Below are positions 1 to 5,880 of a stretch of DNA of 7,100 nucleotides, piece by piece. Origin of the DNA: Endozoicomonadaceae bacterium. Lineage in GTDB: Bacteria > Pseudomonadota > Gammaproteobacteria > Pseudomonadales > Endozoicomonadaceae. The stretch covers positions 1 to 7,100 of the forward strand of contig JAGLCE010000054.1 of the NCBI GenBank assembly GCA_023146365.1, written 5' to 3'. The translations under genes were made by a program, and so were the position numbers. The notes under the pieces were generated by a model. It was not told where the DNA came from and searched no databases. It saw only the letters and a list, made by a program, of their open reading frames with translations. How positions within the stretch are numbered: the stretch's first letter is position 1; each line of letters opens with the position of its first letter.

Positions 1-65
1 CATTTGACTCAATCGGCAGACAACTTTCCAGAACAAGATAATAAAAGCTTTCGCCTAAGGCTATG

Positions 66-93
66 GTGTTCTGTGTTCTGTATTCTGTGTTCT
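66..93. repeat. Four-unit heptanucleotide tandem repeat
   Basis: Four contiguous 7-base units are seen: GTGTTCT at 66-72, GTGTTCT at 73-79, GTATTCT at 80-86 (one mismatch) and GTGTTCT at 87-93. A single isolated GTGTTCT recurs at 203-209. A 7-base period is not a multiple of three, so copy-number change by slippage would shift any reading frame through it. No gene start is visible around it, so no function is assigned. Confidence 0.8.
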
Positions 94-132
94 AACAGAG
101 TGGAAAAAGCCTTCATGAATCCGCTCTGTTGG
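92..132. other. Stem-loop next to the heptad repeat
   Basis: Positions 94-103 (AACAGAGTGG) pair with 121-130 (CCGCTCTGTT). Nine of ten positions are Watson-Crick and one is a G-U wobble. The stem extends to 92-93/131-132 with one more pair and one wobble, leaving a 17-base loop. Neither side is followed by a T-run, so it is not a standard intrinsic terminator. It could be an operator-like dyad or an old element end. Confidence 0.5.
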
Positions 133-221
133 TAATATTTGTGCACTTTTGCATAAATTATAAACAGTTCTCAGTAAAAAGTTGAATTCGGAACCTCACT
201 CAGTGTTCTTAATCAATAAAA

Positions 222-777
222 ATGGAAAAGCAATCAAGAAGTCACGAATTCAGGATTAAGAGAAAGCATATAAATAGCCAGTAATTTCAAGCCTATTATT
301 ACTAGCAAAGGTCAAATGGATTTGATGCGTATGCTAAAGATGTAATCCAAAGAACACAAAATATTTTTAACAACAGCCACATGCAACGTAGAGTCGATTA
401 TGAAGAAAGCGCGCTCATAGCATTCGCAAATCAGCATAATATTAACAATGTATAACATTGCGGATTTGTGACAAACGACCTCGCTGGTTGTTCGACGGAT
501 GGTGTCTTCAGAAACTTTTCAGGTCGCATTACTGGAGGCGCTTAAGTTAAATGCCCTGTGCCGTATATCCATAAAAAATATATCGTTGAAAATCGACTTT
601 CTCCAGCATATCATGCTCAAGTAATATTCCCTATGGCGATTTGTGAGGTTGAGTATTGGTTCGTCTCATACGATTCACAGAATAAAAATTATTCACCATA
701 AAGAGAAAAATGAAGAATGGATCATAAATCTTAACGTCCTATTAAAAGAATTTAATGAGTACTTAGCCACTGGGTGA
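222..777 (+). pseudogene. YqaJ / lambda-Exo-like phage recombination exonuclease, decayed
   Basis: Frame 3 from the ATG at 222 reads almost continuously to 701. It is interrupted by TAA at 282, TAG at 303, TAA at 453 and TAA at 543, and the tail continues in frame 1 to the TGA at 775. Conceptual landmarks in order are an N-terminal EFRIKRKHINSQ, then FDAYAKDVI, MQRRVDYEESALIAF, GCSTDGVF, a stop followed by VKCPVPYIH, AYHAQV, YWFVSYD, and in the shifted frame NEEWIINLNVLLKEF. This order matches the YqaJ/lambda Exo nuclease family (lambda Exo: GKQYENDA, CSPDG, ELKCP, AYMAQV, ANYDP, RDEKY), whose members degrade one strand of duplex DNA for phage recombination. The roughly 185 codons are slightly shorter than lambda Exo (226 aa). 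The first stop-interrupted segment is the least certain. No partner annealing protein is visible. It is probably a prophage relic, not expressed as an enzyme. Confidence 0.7.
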
Positions 778-839
778 TGGTAGTGTTGACCGAACTATTT
801 AGCTTAGCGCATTTTTAACTGACTAAAAGGAGATGAAAC

Positions 840-887
840 GTGATACAAAATAATCAAGTAATCTCTTTTACGGGAAGCGATCCATGA
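840..887 (+). CDS. 15-codon leader ORF overlapping prpB
   Basis: The sequence AAAAGGAG (825-832) is a near-ideal Shine-Dalgarno placed 7 bases before GTG at 840. The GTG opens a 15-codon frame, MIQNNQVISFTGSDP with GTG read as Met, that ends in TGA at 885-887. That stop overlaps the prpB start in an ATGA arrangement typical of translational coupling. I do not recognise the peptide, and there are no runs of one amino acid that would suggest attenuation. It may be a leader peptide that delivers ribosomes to prpB, the stump of a lost upstream gene, or chance. An ATG at 833 lies inside the Shine-Dalgarno region and is too close to use it. Seen: the signal and the overlap. Inferred: coupling. Confidence 0.35.
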   Translation: MIQNNQVISFTGSDP

Positions 888-1771
888 CAGATGCAACAGG
901 CCTGACACCCGGCCAGCGACTACGCGATGCCGCTAAAGGCAATGACCCCTTACAAATTGTCGGCGCCATTAACGCCTATTGTGCGATAATGGCAGAGAAA
1001 ACTGGCCATAAGGCGATATATCTTTCCGGTGCTGGTGTCGCCAATGCATCCTATGGTCTACCGGATCTCGGGTTGACCTCACTGAATGATGTACTGGAAG
1101 ATGTGCGCCGAATTACTGCTGCCAGCCATCTACCGCTCCTTGTCGATATCGATACTGGCTGGGGCGGCGCATTTAATATTGCCCGTACGATCAAGGAGAT
1201 GATTCGGGCAGGTGTTGCAGCGGTGCATATTGAAGATCAGACCGCCCAGAAACGTTGTGGGCATCGTCCCAACAAGACGATCGTCAGCAAAGAAGAGATG
1301 GTCGATCGGGTTAAATCGGCGGTGAATGCCCGTACCGATGATAGCTTTGTCGTGATGGCTCGGACTGATGCATTGGCTGTGGAAGGAATAGATGCTGCCA
1401 TTGAGCGTGCGTGTCTGTATGTGGATGCAGGCGCTGACATGATCTTCCCGGAAGCCATGCAGAGCTTGAACGACTATCGTCGTTTTACCAGTGCCGTTAA
1501 GGTACCAGTTCTGGCTAATATTACTGAATTTGGACAAACGCCGTTATTCAATTGCAGGGAGTTGAGCAGTGCCGGTGTTAATATGGTGCTGTATCCCCTA
1601 AGCGCATTTCGAGCCATGAATCAGGCAGCGCTAAACGTTTATCAACACCTGCTAGCAGACGGTGACCAAACACAGGCACTAAACACCATGCAAACCCGTG
1701 CGGATCTTTATAATTTTCTCGACTATCACGAGTATGAGCAAACCATCGACCGGCTGTTTGGCAAACAATAG
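884..1771 (+). CDS. prpB: 2-methylisocitrate lyase PrpB
   Basis: This is a cytosolic, Mg-dependent lyase of the isocitrate lyase/PEP mutase superfamily. It cleaves 2-methylisocitrate to pyruvate and succinate, the last step of the methylcitrate cycle for propionate use. The protein is 295 aa, the normal PrpB length. Visible features are the substrate loop SGAGVANASYGLPDLG (about 48-63), metal-binding Asp88 and Asp90 in LVDIDTG, the catalytic signature KRCGHRPNK with Cys125 (123-131), MARTDALAVEG (158-168), FPEA (188-191) and ANITEFG (211-217). No catalytic residue is missing. ATG 884 is the first start after an in-frame stop at 851 and has a modest GGGAAG six bases upstream, while a stronger ribosome site serves the overlapping leader ORF. 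It is first of three co-directional prp genes, 90 bases before prpC. The SGAG loop resembles what I recall of marine gammaproteobacterial PrpB; enteric PrpB has SGGG. Confidence 0.96.
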   Translation: MTDATGLTPGQRLRDAAKGNDPLQIVGAINAYCAIMAEKTGHKAIYLSGAGVANASYGLPDLGLTSLNDVLEDVRRITAASHLPLLVDIDTGWGGAFNIARTIKEMIRAGVAAVHIEDQTAQKRCGHRPNKTIVSKEEMVDRVKSAVNARTDDSFVVMARTDALAVEGIDAAIERACLYVDAGADMIFPEAMQSLNDYRRFTSAVKVPVLANITEFGQTPLFNCRELSSAGVNMVLYPLSAFRAMNQAALNVYQHLLADGDQTQALNTMQTRADLYNFLDYHEYEQTIDRLFGKQ

Positions 1772-1785
1772 TAACGATAGTAACG
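1768..1785 (+). repeat. 9-base tandem duplication at the prpB stop
   Basis: ATAGTAACG occurs twice in tandem (1768-1776 and 1777-1785) and begins inside the prpB stop codon. Because the unit is nine bases, it preserves frame and yields repeated in-frame stops: TAG 1769, TAA 1772, TAG 1778, TAA 1781 and TAA 1787. The rest of the 90-base prpB-prpC gap shows no terminator hairpin with a T-run, so read-through into prpC is expected. Confidence 0.8.
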
Positions 1786-1861
1786 ATAAGAGTGACAAAA
1801 CCATCGATTAACAACAACGCTTAACAACATCTATACATCACAAAAACCATAGGAAGCACGT

Positions 1862-2986
1862 ATGGCTGAGAAGCAACTGACAGGTGCCGGACTCCGAGGC
1901 CAGACTGCAGGACAGACCGCACTATGTACCGTCGGTCAGAGCGGCACAGGGCTGACGTATCGCGGTTATGATATCCATGAACTGGCTAAATACGGCACAT
2001 TTGAAGAGATCGCCTGGCTGTTGTTTCACGGTGAACTGCCCAGCCGCGATGAGCTGGACGACTACAAGAAAAAGCTGCAAGGATTGCGTAGCCTGCCAGC
2101 CCCCTTGAAGCAGTGTCTGGAGCTGATTCCAGCAGATGCGCATCCCATGGATGTCATGCGTACTGGGTGCTCCATGCTGGGTAATCTCGAAACAGAAACA
2201 GACTTCAGGCAGCAGCAAGCAGTCACTGACCGGTTGCTCGCAGCGTTCCCCTCCATCCTGCTCTATTGGTATCGATTCAGTCATGACGGTATTCGGATTG
2301 AGACAAAAACCGATGATGATTCCATCGCCGGACACTTTCTCCATCTGCTCCATGACAAAAAGCCCGCGACCAACCACCGTCGCTGTATGGATACCTCGCT
2401 GATTCTGTATGCCGAACATGAGTTTAACGCTTCAACCTTTACTGCGAGGGTGTGTGCATCCACGCTATCGGATATGCACTCCTGCGTGACTGCCGCTATT
2501 GGCTCTCTACGTGGCCCATTGCATGGTGGTGCCAATGAAGCCGCAATGGCTATGATTGAACGTTTCCACTCTGCCGAAGAGGCGAAAGAGGCTCTGCTTG
2601 GCATGCTCGCGCGCAAAGACAAGATCATGGGCTTTGGTCATGCCATCTACCGCACCTCCGATCCTCGAAACGCCATTATCAAGGAGTGGTCTAAAACCTT
2701 GGCGGATGAAGCGGGAGACACTCGGCTTTATTCCGTGTCTGCCATGATTGAACAAGTGATGTGGGATGAAAAGAGACTATTCCCGAATGCAGATTTCTTC
2801 CACGCCCCAGCCTACTACTTTCTGGGCATTCCGACCAAACTGTTTACGCCCATTTTTGTCTGCTCGCGACTGACCGGCTGGGCCGCTCATGTGATGGAGC
2901 AACGAGCCAATAACCGAATTATTCGCCCATCGGCAGAGTACACAGGACCGGAACCCCGTGAATGGAGTTCAATAGAAACGCGCTAA
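1862..2986 (+). CDS. prpC: 2-methylcitrate synthase PrpC
   Basis: This is a citrate-synthase-fold enzyme that condenses propionyl-CoA with oxaloacetate to 2-methylcitrate and CoA in the cytosol, the entry step of the methylcitrate cycle. The 374 aa length is that of the short bacterial methylcitrate synthase type. The family's catalytic triad is present: His221 in the LHGGANE motif (220-226), His260 in the signature GFGHAIYRTSDPR (257-269), and Asp311 in NADFFHAPAYYFLGIP. The conserved C-terminal tract TGWAAHVMEQ (338-347) is followed by the arginine-rich RIIRPSAEYTGPEPR (352-366). The N-terminal TYRGYDIHELA (32-42) is also typical. The start ATG at 1862 is preceded by AGGA (1851-1854) at 7-base spacing. 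Its position between prpB and prpD distinguishes it from housekeeping citrate synthase GltA, which is longer and allosteric. The prpD start follows the stop by 38 bases, consistent with one transcript. Confidence 0.95.
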   Translation: MAEKQLTGAGLRGQTAGQTALCTVGQSGTGLTYRGYDIHELAKYGTFEEIAWLLFHGELPSRDELDDYKKKLQGLRSLPAPLKQCLELIPADAHPMDVMRTGCSMLGNLETETDFRQQQAVTDRLLAAFPSILLYWYRFSHDGIRIETKTDDDSIAGHFLHLLHDKKPATNHRRCMDTSLILYAEHEFNASTFTARVCASTLSDMHSCVTAAIGSLRGPLHGGANEAAMAMIERFHSAEEAKEALLGMLARKDKIMGFGHAIYRTSDPRNAIIKEWSKTLADEAGDTRLYSVSAMIEQVMWDEKRLFPNADFFHAPAYYFLGIPTKLFTPIFVCSRLTGWAAHVMEQRANNRIIRPSAEYTGPEPREWSSIETR

Positions 2987-3024
2987 TATAAACCCTGTAT
3001 GACCACCTGACATTAGAGACAACG

Positions 3025-4473
3025 ATGAGTACCAACGCCGAACTAAATGAACGTCCTGATTACGATCAAATCCTCCAGGATATTGCAGATTATGTTCTGA
3101 ATTATCACATTGAATCCGAAGAAGCGTTAGATACTGCTCGCAACTGCCTAATGGATACTCTCGGCTGCGGTCTGCTGGCTCTGCGTTTTCCTGAGTGCAC
3201 CAAACATCTTGGGCCTATCGTTGAAGGCACTCAGGTACCGCACGGTTCTCGTGTACCCGGAACATCATTCCGACTTGATCCGATAAAAGCAGCCTGGGAT
3301 ATCGGCTGTATCATTCGCTGGCTGGATTACAACGATACTTGGCTGGCGGCAGAGTGGGGTCATCCATCTGATAGCCTAGGCGGTATTCTTGGCACTGCCG
3401 ACTACCTCTCTCAGAAGCAGATTGCTGATGGCAAAGTGCCACTGACCATGCGTGATGTGTTGGAATCGATGGTGATGGCGCACGAAATTCAAGGCTGCCT
3501 AGCACTAGAGAACAGCTATAATCGAGTCGGCCTAGACCATGTTGTACTGGTCAAGGTGGCTTCGACTGCCGTGGTTGCCAAATTGAAAGGAGCCAACCGT
3601 GAGCAGTTGTTGTCAGCACTCTCTCATGCTTGGGTGGACGGGCAATCACTGCGAACCTACCGTCATGCACCGAATGCTGGTTCTCGCAAATCCTGGGCTG
3701 CCGGTGATGCAACATCACGAGCGGTGCGGTTGGTCGATATCGCGATGCGTGGTGAAATGGGGATTCCCAGCGTCCTCAGTGCGCCCAAGTGGGGCTTTTA
3801 TGATGTGCTGTTCCAAGGACGTGCGTTTAAATTACAACGTCCTTATGGCAGCTATGTCATGGAGCATGTGCTGTTCAAGATCTCTTTTCCCGCAGAATTT
3901 CATGCCCAGACTGCTGCTGAGATTGCGGTAAAACTTCATGAGCAAGTCAAAGGGCGAGCCGATGAGATTGAGCGAATTGAGATTACCACCCATGAATCCG
4001 CGATCCGTATTATTTCCAAAGTGGGACCACTGGCCAATGCCGCAGACCGAGATCACTGTCTGCAGTACATGACGGCGATACCACTGCTGTTTGGTCACTT
4101 GGTCGCGGAACACTATGAGGATCACTTCCACGCCTCTCACCCCGAAATTGACACTCTACGTGAGAAAATGGTCATTCTTGAAGATGAACGTTATTCTCGC
4201 GAATACCATGAGCCTGAAAAGCGCTCTATCGCCAATTCGATCCAAGTTTTCTTCAAGTGTGGCGACAGTACGGAGAAGGTGACGGTTGAGTATCCCGTTG
4301 GTCATCGTCGCCGTCGAAAAGAGGGCATCCCATTACTGGAGACCAAATTCAAGACCAATTTGGCAACACGGTTCCCAGAGGGTCAAAGTGAAACCATTTT
4401 TAATCTCTGCAAGAATCAGGCGAAACTGGAAGCCACACCCGTTAATGCCTTCATGGATCTATTGGTGATTTAA
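3025..4473 (+). CDS. prpD: 2-methylcitrate dehydratase PrpD
   Basis: This is an iron-sulfur-independent dehydratase of the MmgE/PrpD family that converts 2-methylcitrate to 2-methyl-cis-aconitate. An aconitase then rehydrates the product to the PrpB substrate. The 482 aa length matches enteric PrpD (about 483). Landmarks are LDYNDTWLAAEWGHPSDSLG (100-119) in the active-site region, GLDHVVLVKVAST (169-181), SRKSWAAGDATSRAV (220-234), the N-terminal helical domain to about 280, the smaller C-terminal domain from about 285, and GHRRRRKEGIPLLETKFKTN (426-445) near the end. The frame is intact with no internal stop. ATG 3025 has only a weak AGAG at 3015-3018, so translation may depend partly on coupling with prpC 38 bases upstream. 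Its presence means this cluster uses the PrpD route rather than the AcnD/PrpF route. No prpE follows; IS remnants begin about 130 bases downstream. Confidence 0.95.
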   Translation: MSTNAELNERPDYDQILQDIADYVLNYHIESEEALDTARNCLMDTLGCGLLALRFPECTKHLGPIVEGTQVPHGSRVPGTSFRLDPIKAAWDIGCIIRWLDYNDTWLAAEWGHPSDSLGGILGTADYLSQKQIADGKVPLTMRDVLESMVMAHEIQGCLALENSYNRVGLDHVVLVKVASTAVVAKLKGANREQLLSALSHAWVDGQSLRTYRHAPNAGSRKSWAAGDATSRAVRLVDIAMRGEMGIPSVLSAPKWGFYDVLFQGRAFKLQRPYGSYVMEHVLFKISFPAEFHAQTAAEIAVKLHEQVKGRADEIERIEITTHESAIRIISKVGPLANAADRDHCLQYMTAIPLLFGHLVAEHYEDHFHASHPEIDTLREKMVILEDERYSREYHEPEKRSIANSIQVFFKCGDSTEKVTVEYPVGHRRRRKEGIPLLETKFKTNLATRFPEGQSETIFNLCKNQAKLEATPVNAFMDLLVI

Positions 4474-4515
4474 AGCCTCGATAAACCTACCTCAGGCATT
4501 GTCTGAGACAGGCTT
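4473..4515 (+). other. Stem-loop directly after prpD
   Basis: AAGCCT (4473-4478), which starts on the last base of the prpD stop, can pair with AGGCTT (4510-4515). Inside it CTCAG (4491-4495) pairs with CTGAG (4503-4507) around a 7-base loop. The position right after the operon suggests 3'-end protection or termination. No T-run follows (the next bases are CCCGACTTTC), so an intrinsic terminator is not supported. Confidence 0.3.
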
Positions 4516-4603
4516 CCCGACTTTCACCACCTTAGCACGACACAAACCTCTGCAGAGCGCATGCTTTATCATGCCCGGTTTCAAAAGCCTCTGTAGTGCC
4601 TAG
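4516..4603. other. Short gap between prp operon and IS remnant
   Basis: No gene is visible. There is a perfect 10-base palindrome, CTCTGCAGAG at 4548-4557, and a weak hairpin GCATG/CATGC at 4559-4574, neither with a T-tract. CTAG at 4600-4603 lies immediately before the presumed element left end. Confidence 0.4.
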
Positions 4604-4683
4604 GAGCCTGTCGGACTTAACTAACGCCACGGATACGCATTTATGAGATAATCAGTTTTTCCACATAACGCATACAGACCTAC

Positions 4684-5080
4684 TATGAGCCGCTTCATCC
4701 TTGCAGATCGAGCCGCCATCACTTTCAGATTGGTTGCCAGAAGACCATTTGGCACGGTTTATAGCCGAGGTCGTCAGTCAACTTGATCTAACGGAAATCA
4801 CAATGCTATAACGCCCAGAATGCTATAACGCCCAGGCCAGTGTCGATACCGATACTATGCTGGTCGTCAGCGAGCATATGAGCCAAGCGCCGAACGATAA
4901 AAAAGAAATTGAGCCTGCGCTGAGCTTACCGCAGGAGTTGGGCGCAGCAGAGGATTTCTTAGCGGACACCGGTTATTTTAGTACGGCAAACGTGCAGGCC
5001 TGCATAACGTCTGGTATCAAACCTTCGATAGCAACGGGACGCGACCAGCACAACCTTTCAGTTTTTGAACGGTTTGCTCC
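4684..5080 (+). pseudogene. IS1182-family transposase, fragments
   Basis: Three pieces of one transposase can be read. The N-terminus MSRFILADRAAITF is at 4684-4725 (frame 1). DWLPEDHLARFIAEVVSQ with the following LDLTEIT is at 4728-4802 (frame 3), after a small indel that removes the usual Pro-rich link. A late segment from YNAQASVDTDTMLVV through SEHMSQAPNDKKEIEPAL, DFLADTGYFS and ATGRDQHN to about 5080 (frame 3) begins at 4824. These are hallmark phrases of IS1182-family DDE transposases, which normally run over 400 aa. Everything between the N-terminal domain and YNAQ, a few hundred codons including the first catalytic Asp, is deleted, and TAA at 4809 closes the second piece. It cannot make a working transposase. 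Confidence 0.8.
4802..4835 (+). repeat. 17-base perfect tandem duplication
   Basis: AATGCTATAACGCCCAG occurs twice back to back, at 4802-4818 and 4819-4835, with no mismatch. It sits exactly at the junction where the N-terminal part of the IS1182 transposase meets its late YNAQAS segment. The second copy provides the YNAQ codons; the first carries them out of frame and supplies the TAA at 4809. Seventeen bases is not a multiple of three, so the duplication itself is disruptive. Confidence 0.9.
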
Positions 5081-5084
5081 TGAC

Positions 5085-5170
5085 CTTGCTTTGGAATTTA
5101 TTTTCTGTTTGATTACTGGTCATTGGCGTTATGGTGAAGCGAAACAGCTACCTTTGAATAAGCATTTTCG
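5085..5170 (+). repeat. Diverged direct repeat, left copy (pairs with 7015-7100)
   Basis: By manual alignment 73 of 86 bases agree, without gaps, with 7015-7100. The longest identical run is TTATGGTGAAGCG (13 bases). Both copies are on the plus strand and code for the IS4-family C-terminus. They bracket about 1.85 kb holding the small membrane-protein gene and the IS30-family remnant. Confidence 0.85.
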
Positions 5171-5216
5171 GCCAGCCACGTCAATGATCAATGCCTATTA
5201 CTTCTATACATGATGT
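5085..5216 (+). pseudogene. IS4-family transposase C-terminal fragment (copy A)
   Basis: Downstream of the IS1182 part, the same frame runs on into LALEFIFCLITGHWRYGEA, KQLPLNKHFRPATS and a TGA at 5214-5216. The 86 bases 5085-5170 match 7015-7100 at 73 of 86 positions by my count, and the latter lies inside a clear IS4-family transposase, so this is a diverged second copy of that C-terminus. The DDE residues and the YREK region are absent. The product of 4857-5216 would be a 118-aa chimera of two unrelated transposase ends with no expected function. The sequence after about 5185 no longer resembles either family. Confidence 0.7.
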
Positions 5217-5403
5217 TCATTGAGAAAAATTGACAATCACCATATCCATGCACGCTATTTTTTTCTTTTTAGCACTTATAAGGCTCTGTATGTTATCAGT
5301 CTAAACATTATGAGATGTAGTCATCACGCTACCCATTAGCTTATAGCTCAGTAGATTTGCACAAAATGACTACAGCACAGGGAATATTTAATTTCTGTTT
5401 TTC
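5217..5403. other. Gap with nested inverted repeat
   Basis: No gene is visible in this AT-rich stretch. It lies downstream of both the chimeric transposase ORF and the minus-strand membrane-protein gene, so it is a convergent 3' region. It contains the inverted repeat at 5316-5374, listed separately. A T-rich run at about 5259-5271 (plus strand) has no good stem before it. Confidence 0.4.
5316..5374. other. 9-base perfect inverted repeat with nested short stems
   Basis: TGTAGTCAT (5316-5324) is the exact reverse complement of ATGACTACA (5366-5374). Between the arms, CTAC (5329-5332) pairs with GTAG (5351-5354) and AGCT (5338-5341) with AGCT (5345-5348), giving a possible extended hairpin. 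It lies in the convergent intergenic region just downstream of the minus-strand gene, so it may act as a 3' structure. There is no T-run beside the outer arms. Confidence 0.45.
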
Positions 5404-5856
5404 CTACTCCTCGTCATTTCCATCTTTAATCCCAAGATTGTGGTTGGCTATCTTAAACCCCGTCATTACCGTTGACTTAAAAGGCATACAATATTTTGAA
5501 TAGTCATCTTTCATCACATCCGTGCATCTGAAGATTTGATTATTAACGTACAGGTCTACGCCCAATTTCATGACAACGATAGGGCCTAGTACTGGCACAG
5601 TAAATATCATTGTTGCTACAGCGTTTTTGATTTTCACTGTCCTTGATTGAGTGTTACCATAGGAATGATAAAGTTCGTTTATCAGCGCTACGGCCATCAT
5701 TATCGGAAAAATTGGTGTGCTTAATCCAATAAACAGAATCTTAACAGCTCGTTTACCAAAAGAAACTTTTCCGCTCGAGTCGTTTTGATTATCAATAGTT
5801 TTACTACTATCAATCGGAGGAGTGGTACTTAAATTATTAGTGCTTGGTGATGCCAT
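5404..5856 (-). CDS. Small two-helix membrane protein, unrecognised
   Basis: I do not recognise this 150-aa protein. It begins with a Ser/Thr/Asn-rich, probably disordered stretch (1-30), then a basic FGKRAVK (33-39). Two hydrophobic segments of membrane-helix length follow, at about 38-60 and 79-103, and the C-terminal tail (104-150) is polar with two Cys (111 and 123) and an acidic end, GNDEE. There is no signal peptidase site. An upstream ATG at 5880 adds eight residues, but the ATG at 5856 is preferred because GAGG (5866-5869 on the plus strand) sits about nine bases before it, while the first ATG has no ribosome site and touches a palindrome. Base composition is clearly more AT-rich than prpBCD. 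It stands alone between transposase remnants. Possibly a small membrane or secreted-effector-like protein, but no function can be assigned. Confidence 0.65.
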   Translation of the reverse strand: MASPSTNNLSTTPPIDSSKTIDNQNDSSGKVSFGKRAVKILFIGLSTPIFPIMMAVALINELYHSYGNTQSRTVKIKNAVATMIFTVPVLGPIVVMKLGVDLYVNNQIFRCTDVMKDDYSKYCMPFKSTVMTGFKIANHNLGIKDGNDEE

Positions 5857-5880
5857 GGTATTATACCTCAGTAATATCAT

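Larger units (their letters stand above)
1..221. other. Gene-free left edge with short repeats
   Basis: I see no supportable gene here. The stretch is AT-rich with stops in all frames, apart from a short minus-strand frame (about 91 down to 1) that stays open to the window edge but has no visible ATG start. It contains the heptanucleotide repeat at 66-93 and the stem-loop at 92-132, listed separately. A gene from the left could end or begin just outside the window. Confidence 0.5.
4604..5084 (+). mobile_element. IS1182-family element remnant, internally deleted
   Basis: The sequence from GAGCCTGTCGGACTTAAC (4604 on) looks like the terminal and untranslated part of an IS1182-type element. The transposase start follows at 4684. 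The 3' end is lost where IS4-family sequence begins near 5085, so no right inverted repeat can be matched. CTAG just before 4604 could be a target site, but with one end missing no duplication can be tested. The exact left boundary is inferred. Confidence 0.6.

Noticed and set aside
499..624. 41-codon plus-strand ORF beginning MVSSETFQVALLEALK
   Set aside because: It overlaps the nuclease pseudogene in another frame and has no ribosome site; the nuclease frame explains the sequence better.
786..815. Possible prp promoter, TTGACC followed by CATTTT
   Set aside because: The -35 is good, but the -10 at 18-base spacing matches only three of six positions; not strong enough to list as a feature.
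1130..1537. 135-aa antisense ORF inside prpB
   Set aside because: It lies wholly opposite a conserved, intact gene, with no ribosome site or recognisable motif; it is a coding shadow.
1922..2419. 165-aa antisense ORF inside prpC
   Set aside because: Same situation: antisense to a strongly conserved enzyme and without family features.
5337..5357. tRNA-like string TATAGCTCAGTAGATT
   Set aside because: It resembles a tRNA D-arm start, but no acceptor pairing, anticodon arm or T-loop (TTCGA-type) follows at the right distances.
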